Below are positions 5,331-8,301 of a stretch of DNA of 8,301 nucleotides, one piece after another. The stretch comes from CAZQBY01 sp964540655 (GTDB lineage: Archaea; Altiarchaeota; Altiarchaeia; JAFGQM01). The stretch's first letter is position 1. Every line of letters begins with the position of its first letter. The notes under the pieces are model-generated. The model was not told the DNA's origin. It did not search any database and saw nothing but the letters and a program-made list of their open reading frames with translations. The DNA lies in assembly GCA_964540655.1 (NCBI GenBank), contig CAZINR010000054.1, positions 1-8,301 of the forward strand, written 5' to 3'. A program made the position numbers and the translations under genes.

Positions 5331-7010
5331 GTGGAACCTCTTAAGCAGGCAGTTCTGGGGGAGCTCTCGAAGCATCTGAAGGGAATCTCGCCTACCATGA
5401 TAAAGGATGTCCCGCCGGATATAGAGGGCGACTTCTCGTTCCCCTGCTTCTCCCATGCCAAGAAGAAGAAAAAGAAGCCCCAAAAGCTGGCGGAAGAGCT
5501 CGCCTCGAAGCTGAAGGGCGGGATAATCGAGCGCGCGGAGGCGGTGAACGGCTTCGTGAACATCTTCCTGGACGCAGGCATGATAGCCGGACCGCTGCTG
5601 GAGGAGATAAAGGAACTGGGGGAAGAATACGGGCGGCTTGAGAACAGCGGCAAGCTCATAGTCGAGCACACCTCCGCCAACCCCAACGCACCGCTCCATG
5701 TGGGCCATCTCCGCAACTCCATAATCGGCGACACCATGGTGCGCATACTGAGGTTCGCCGGCCACGAGGTCGAGTCGCAGTTCCTGGTCAACGACATGGG
5801 CGGGCAGCTGGCGGTTTTGGCGTCCAGCCTTGACGGATGCGACTACGAGAAAGAGCTGGAAGAGTCGAAGGAGAAGCCGGACATCTGGCTTGGGGAGCGC
5901 TACGTCGAAGCCAACAAGGAGGTGGACCCCGAAGTTGCCAAGGCCCTGCAGAAGAACTACGAGCGCGGCAACAAGAAGACCCGCAGGATATTCGACTTCA
6001 TAGTGGAGACGGCCCTGAAGGGCATGGAGGAGACTATGGATTCCTACGGAATAACCATGGACCGCTTCGTCAGGGAGAGCGACTTCGTCTTCGGCGGCGC
6101 GGTGCAGGACATCATCGGGTCATTTAAGAAAACCGACTACTGGTTCGAGAAGGACGGGGTGGCGGCAGTGGATTTGAAAAAGTTCGGCATAGAGAAGGAG
6201 CTGGTCCTGCTCAGGAGCGACGGGACCACCCTATACACCACGCGCGACTTGGCCTACCATCTCTGGAAGCTCAAAAGCGGCGACTGCGTGAACGTCATAG
6301 CCAACGAGCAGACTTTGCAGCAGAGGCAGCTGCGCGCCGGGTTGAGCATACTGGGCGTCGGAGACGTGGAAAGGCGGGTCAGGCACCTGTCCTACGAGCT
6401 GGTGACAGTGCCCGGCATGAGGATGTCCTCCAGGACGGGGGAGTTCATCTCCGCCGACGAGCTTCTGGCCGAGGGCATAGAGCGAGCGCTCAAAGAGATA
6501 AACAGCAGGAATCTGGACATATTGACCAAGGAGCGGGAGCGCATAGCGCGCGCGGTGGGGACCGGAGCCATACGGTTCAACATGGTGAAGATAACCCCTC
6601 TCAAACCCATCGAGTTCAAGTGGGACGAGGCCCTCAATTTCGAGGGAGAGTCCGCCCCCTACCTGCAGTACAGCCATGCGCGCGCATGCAGGATACTGGA
6701 GAAGGCCGGGAAGGCGGAGGAAGTCGATTACTCTTCGCTGCCCTACACCGATGAGGAGCGGAAACTGCTCCTGCTAATCGCGCAGTTCCCCGATTCGGTA
6801 GATGCCGCCGCGTCGGACCTCAAGCCGAACCTGGTGGCCAACTATCTGGTCTCCCTGGCCGAGGCCTTCAACCGCTTCTACTTCAAATGCCCGGTCATAG
6901 ACTCGGATGAGCCGCTCAGGAGCGCGCGCATAAGCATGGTGCGCGCATTCAAACAGACCATGGCCAACGGATTGATTCTCCTCGGCATAGAGGCGCTGGA
7001 GCGCATGTGA
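5331..7010 (+). CDS. argS: Arginyl-tRNA synthetase
   Basis: This class Ia synthetase charges tRNA-Arg. From GTG 5331 it has 559 residues, normal for the family. An N-terminal additional domain (about 1-90) is followed by the catalytic core with HVGH (123-126, the HIGH motif) in SANPNAPLHVGHLRNS, VNDMGGQ (153-159), DGTTLYTTRDLAYH (297-310) and RMSSR (364-368, the KMSKS equivalent). The C-terminal helical anticodon-binding (DALR) domain has SAPYLQYSHARA and ends in GIEALERM. An ATG at 5286 would add 15 residues, but the TATA box at 5303-5310 would then lie inside the gene, and the family's first helix begins right at the GTG, so I prefer 5331. The open frame extends still further upstream without synthetase similarity. 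It is probably co-transcribed with the zinc-ribbon gene 1 bp downstream. Confidence 0.95.
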   Translation: MEPLKQAVLGELSKHLKGISPTMIKDVPPDIEGDFSFPCFSHAKKKKKKPQKLAEELASKLKGGIIERAEAVNGFVNIFLDAGMIAGPLLEEIKELGEEYGRLENSGKLIVEHTSANPNAPLHVGHLRNSIIGDTMVRILRFAGHEVESQFLVNDMGGQLAVLASSLDGCDYEKELEESKEKPDIWLGERYVEANKEVDPEVAKALQKNYERGNKKTRRIFDFIVETALKGMEETMDSYGITMDRFVRESDFVFGGAVQDIIGSFKKTDYWFEKDGVAAVDLKKFGIEKELVLLRSDGTTLYTTRDLAYHLWKLKSGDCVNVIANEQTLQQRQLRAGLSILGVGDVERRVRHLSYELVTVPGMRMSSRTGEFISADELLAEGIERALKEINSRNLDILTKERERIARAVGTGAIRFNMVKITPLKPIEFKWDEALNFEGESAPYLQYSHARACRILEKAGKAEEVDYSSLPYTDEERKLLLLIAQFPDSVDAAASDLKPNLVANYLVSLAEAFNRFYFKCPVIDSDEPLRSARISMVRAFKQTMANGLILLGIEALERM

Positions 7011-7011
7011 C

Positions 7012-7581
7012 ATGACACTGAGATGCCCGCAGTGCGGAAGCAAGAGAGTGATATTCCTGTCCACCACCGACGGGACCGCCGTGGGCAGCACGGACCAGAG
7101 GTACCTCTGCAAGGATTGCGGCTATCGCGGCTCGCTCATACTGGACACTTTTGCGCCGAAAGCCGATAGCAAGAGCTTCGTGTTTCCGAAGACTCTGATA
7201 GTCCTCGACCTGATTCTCTTCTTCGCGGTCGTCGCACTTCTGTTCACGGGGGGCCTAGACACGGCATTCGGACTAGCTCTCCTGGGCATATGGGTGCTGG
7301 TCTTCATCGCCACGGTCGTCTACTTCAGCCTTCGCATATCGCAGGGGACCGAGGACTGGTATCAGTACGGCATGAACGCGGTCTCCGGCGCGATGGTCGG
7401 CCTGGTCGTCGGAATAATCTTCTCGCTGGACATCTATGCCATAATCCTTCTGATGACCCTGTCCATTATGGGGCTTTTTGCAATAAACTGGATGTTCATA
7501 GACACGAGCGAGGACGAGATAACTAGAGACTTGAAGAGGCTCCACGAGGAGATAGCGGCATCAGAAGAGGTAGAAGAGTAA
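7012..7581 (+). CDS. Zinc-ribbon four-helix membrane protein, unknown function
   Basis: The 189 residues begin with a zinc ribbon: CPQCGS (Cys5, Cys8) and CKDCGYRG (Cys33, Cys36), with a spacing typical of treble-clef or rubredoxin-like knuckles. Four membrane segments follow at about 60-80, 83-107, 121-139 and 141-163, then a charged, Glu-rich tail (about 164-189, likely helical). The zinc ribbon and the tail should both face the cytoplasm if there are four helices. Such architectures are common in archaea and usually unassigned; a regulatory or membrane-anchoring role is conceivable but not shown. ATG 7012 lies one base after the argS stop, so the two are almost certainly one transcript with coupled translation. 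The last 21 bases overlap the convergent uppP-like gene. Confidence 0.87.
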   Translation: MTLRCPQCGSKRVIFLSTTDGTAVGSTDQRYLCKDCGYRGSLILDTFAPKADSKSFVFPKTLIVLDLILFFAVVALLFTGGLDTAFGLALLGIWVLVFIATVVYFSLRISQGTEDWYQYGMNAVSGAMVGLVVGIIFSLDIYAIILLMTLSIMGLFAINWMFIDTSEDEITRDLKRLHEEIAASEEVEE

Positions 7582-8301
7582 AGGCACAAGACTAAGCGCC
7601 CCCAGCACTATCAGGAACTTCCAGAACCTTATTCTATGAGCGACCCTCAGGAGGATGTCTATGGTCAGCAGCCCTGTCACGAACGCCCCGGCCATCGCGA
7701 CGATGGCATCACCTGACACGACGAAACCCCCCCTCAACTGAAGCCCTATCTCGGCTGCGGCAACCGCGAATATGCTCATCAGGAACGAGAGCCTGAGGGC
7801 GGCTTCGGCGCTGAAGCCCCTGAATATGAGGGCCGAGGCCGTTATTCCGGACCGGCTTATGCCCGGCAGGGCGGCAAGCCCCTGCAGCAACCCGGCAACC
7901 AGGGAGTCCTTGTCTTTGACCCTCTCTTCCTCGCGGATTCGAGGAGTGACGCCCTTTTGTATCAGGCCCGTCACTATGAGCAGAACGCCGACGAATGCTA
8001 TTACGGCCTCCCCCGCCATACTGGCGAATGCGCTCACGAAAAGAAGATACAGCGGCGCTCCCACCAGCCCCGTGATCATGGTGGATACGACCAGGAATCT
8101 GAGAAGATACCTCTCCTCGACCTTGAAAAGGCCAGCCAATTCCCTCCTGAAATAGACGACGGCGGCGAGCAGAGTCCCCGAGTGCAGCCATATTGAAAGA
8201 TCCAGCGCGTTCTGCAGCTGCATCCCGAACATCTGTGAGACCAGAATCGTCTGCCCCTGAGAGCTTATCGGCAGCCATTCGGTTATCCCCTGCAGGAGCC
8301 C
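7561..8301 (-). CDS. uppP: Undecaprenyl-diphosphatase (UppP/BacA) family protein, 5' end outside window
   Basis: UppP proteins remove a phosphate from polyprenyl diphosphates so the lipid carrier can be reused for glycan assembly; in archaea the carrier would be dolichol-like. The visible 246 residues lack only a few N-terminal ones. The first motif reads QGITEWLPISSQGQ (4-17), matching the bacterial E-x-x-x-E...SS-x-G-H pattern with Gln4 for the first Glu, Glu8 kept, and Gln17 in place of the catalytic His (His30 in E. coli). The second motif, PGISRSG (146-152), is intact, including Arg. About seven hydrophobic segments follow the family plan, including HSGTLLAAVVYF. An in-frame ATG at 8232 is not the start, since the first motif lies upstream of it. 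The gene ends inside the convergent zinc-ribbon gene. Confidence 0.9.
   Translation of the reverse strand, partial: GLLQGITEWLPISSQGQTILVSQMFGMQLQNALDLSIWLHSGTLLAAVVYFRRELAGLFKVEERYLLRFLVVSTMITGLVGAPLYLLFVSAFASMAGEAVIAFVGVLLIVTGLIQKGVTPRIREEERVKDKDSLVAGLLQGLAALPGISRSGITASALIFRGFSAEAALRLSFLMSIFAVAAAEIGLQLRGGFVVSGDAIVAMAGAFVTGLLTIDILLRVAHRIRFWKFLIVLGALSLVPLLFYLF

Noticed and set aside
692..8301. A single isoprenoid gene cluster linking the geranylgeranyl synthase and the uppP-like gene
   Set aside because: The two genes are about 6 kb apart with many unrelated genes and strand changes between them; there is no support for co-regulation.

Overview
The window looks like a piece of an archaeal chromosome. 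Diagnostic content: a RIO1 kinase followed by a two-KH-domain ribosome-biogenesis protein, a geranylgeranyl diphosphate synthase with archaeal-type chain-length residues, an archaeal-type arginyl-tRNA synthetase, a PRC-barrel protein, a zinc ribbon/membrane protein, TATA boxes about 25 bp from start codons, and pyrimidine-run terminators. Coding density is very high (no gap above about 130 bp) and GC is high. The phylum cannot be fixed from this stretch. Small uncharacterised membrane proteins and dense packing would suit a DPANN-type or other poorly studied euryarchaeal lineage, but that is an impression, not a result.

Layout. (1) 1-657 (+): the C-terminal part of a surface protein with Asp, Gly and Glu-Pro tracts, one membrane helix, and a cytoplasmic domain that resembles a degenerate PIN domain. 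(2) 692-1675 (-): geranylgeranyl diphosphate synthase, divergent from (3) 1708-2292 (+) hisH; their promoters are interleaved in 32 bp. (4) 2310-3005 (-): Yip1-family membrane protein, divergent from (5) 3134-3625 (+), a four-helix membrane protein of unknown function. The 128 bp between them holds two TATA boxes placed symmetrically around a perfect 10-bp-arm dyad. (6) 5267 down to 3659 (-): PRC-barrel, RIO1 kinase and KH protein, a probable operon. (7) 5331-7581 (+): argS followed after 1 bp by a zinc-ribbon/four-helix membrane protein. (8) 7561-8301 (-): the beginning-truncated uppP-like lipid pyrophosphatase, overlapping the previous gene tail to tail.

How they fit together. RIO1 and the KH protein both act in small-subunit ribosome maturation, and argS adds to the translation theme. 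The synthase makes the C20 chain for archaeal lipids, and the UppP-like protein probably recycles a polyprenyl carrier, but they lie far apart here and are not obviously co-regulated. The less ordinary material is the symmetric divergent promoter of the two membrane proteins, the membrane-anchored PIN-like tail, the Gln in place of the UppP catalytic His, and a consistent promoter and terminator grammar (TATA about 25 bp before leaderless starts; a shared TTCTCTTTTT after three genes) that also helps choose start codons.
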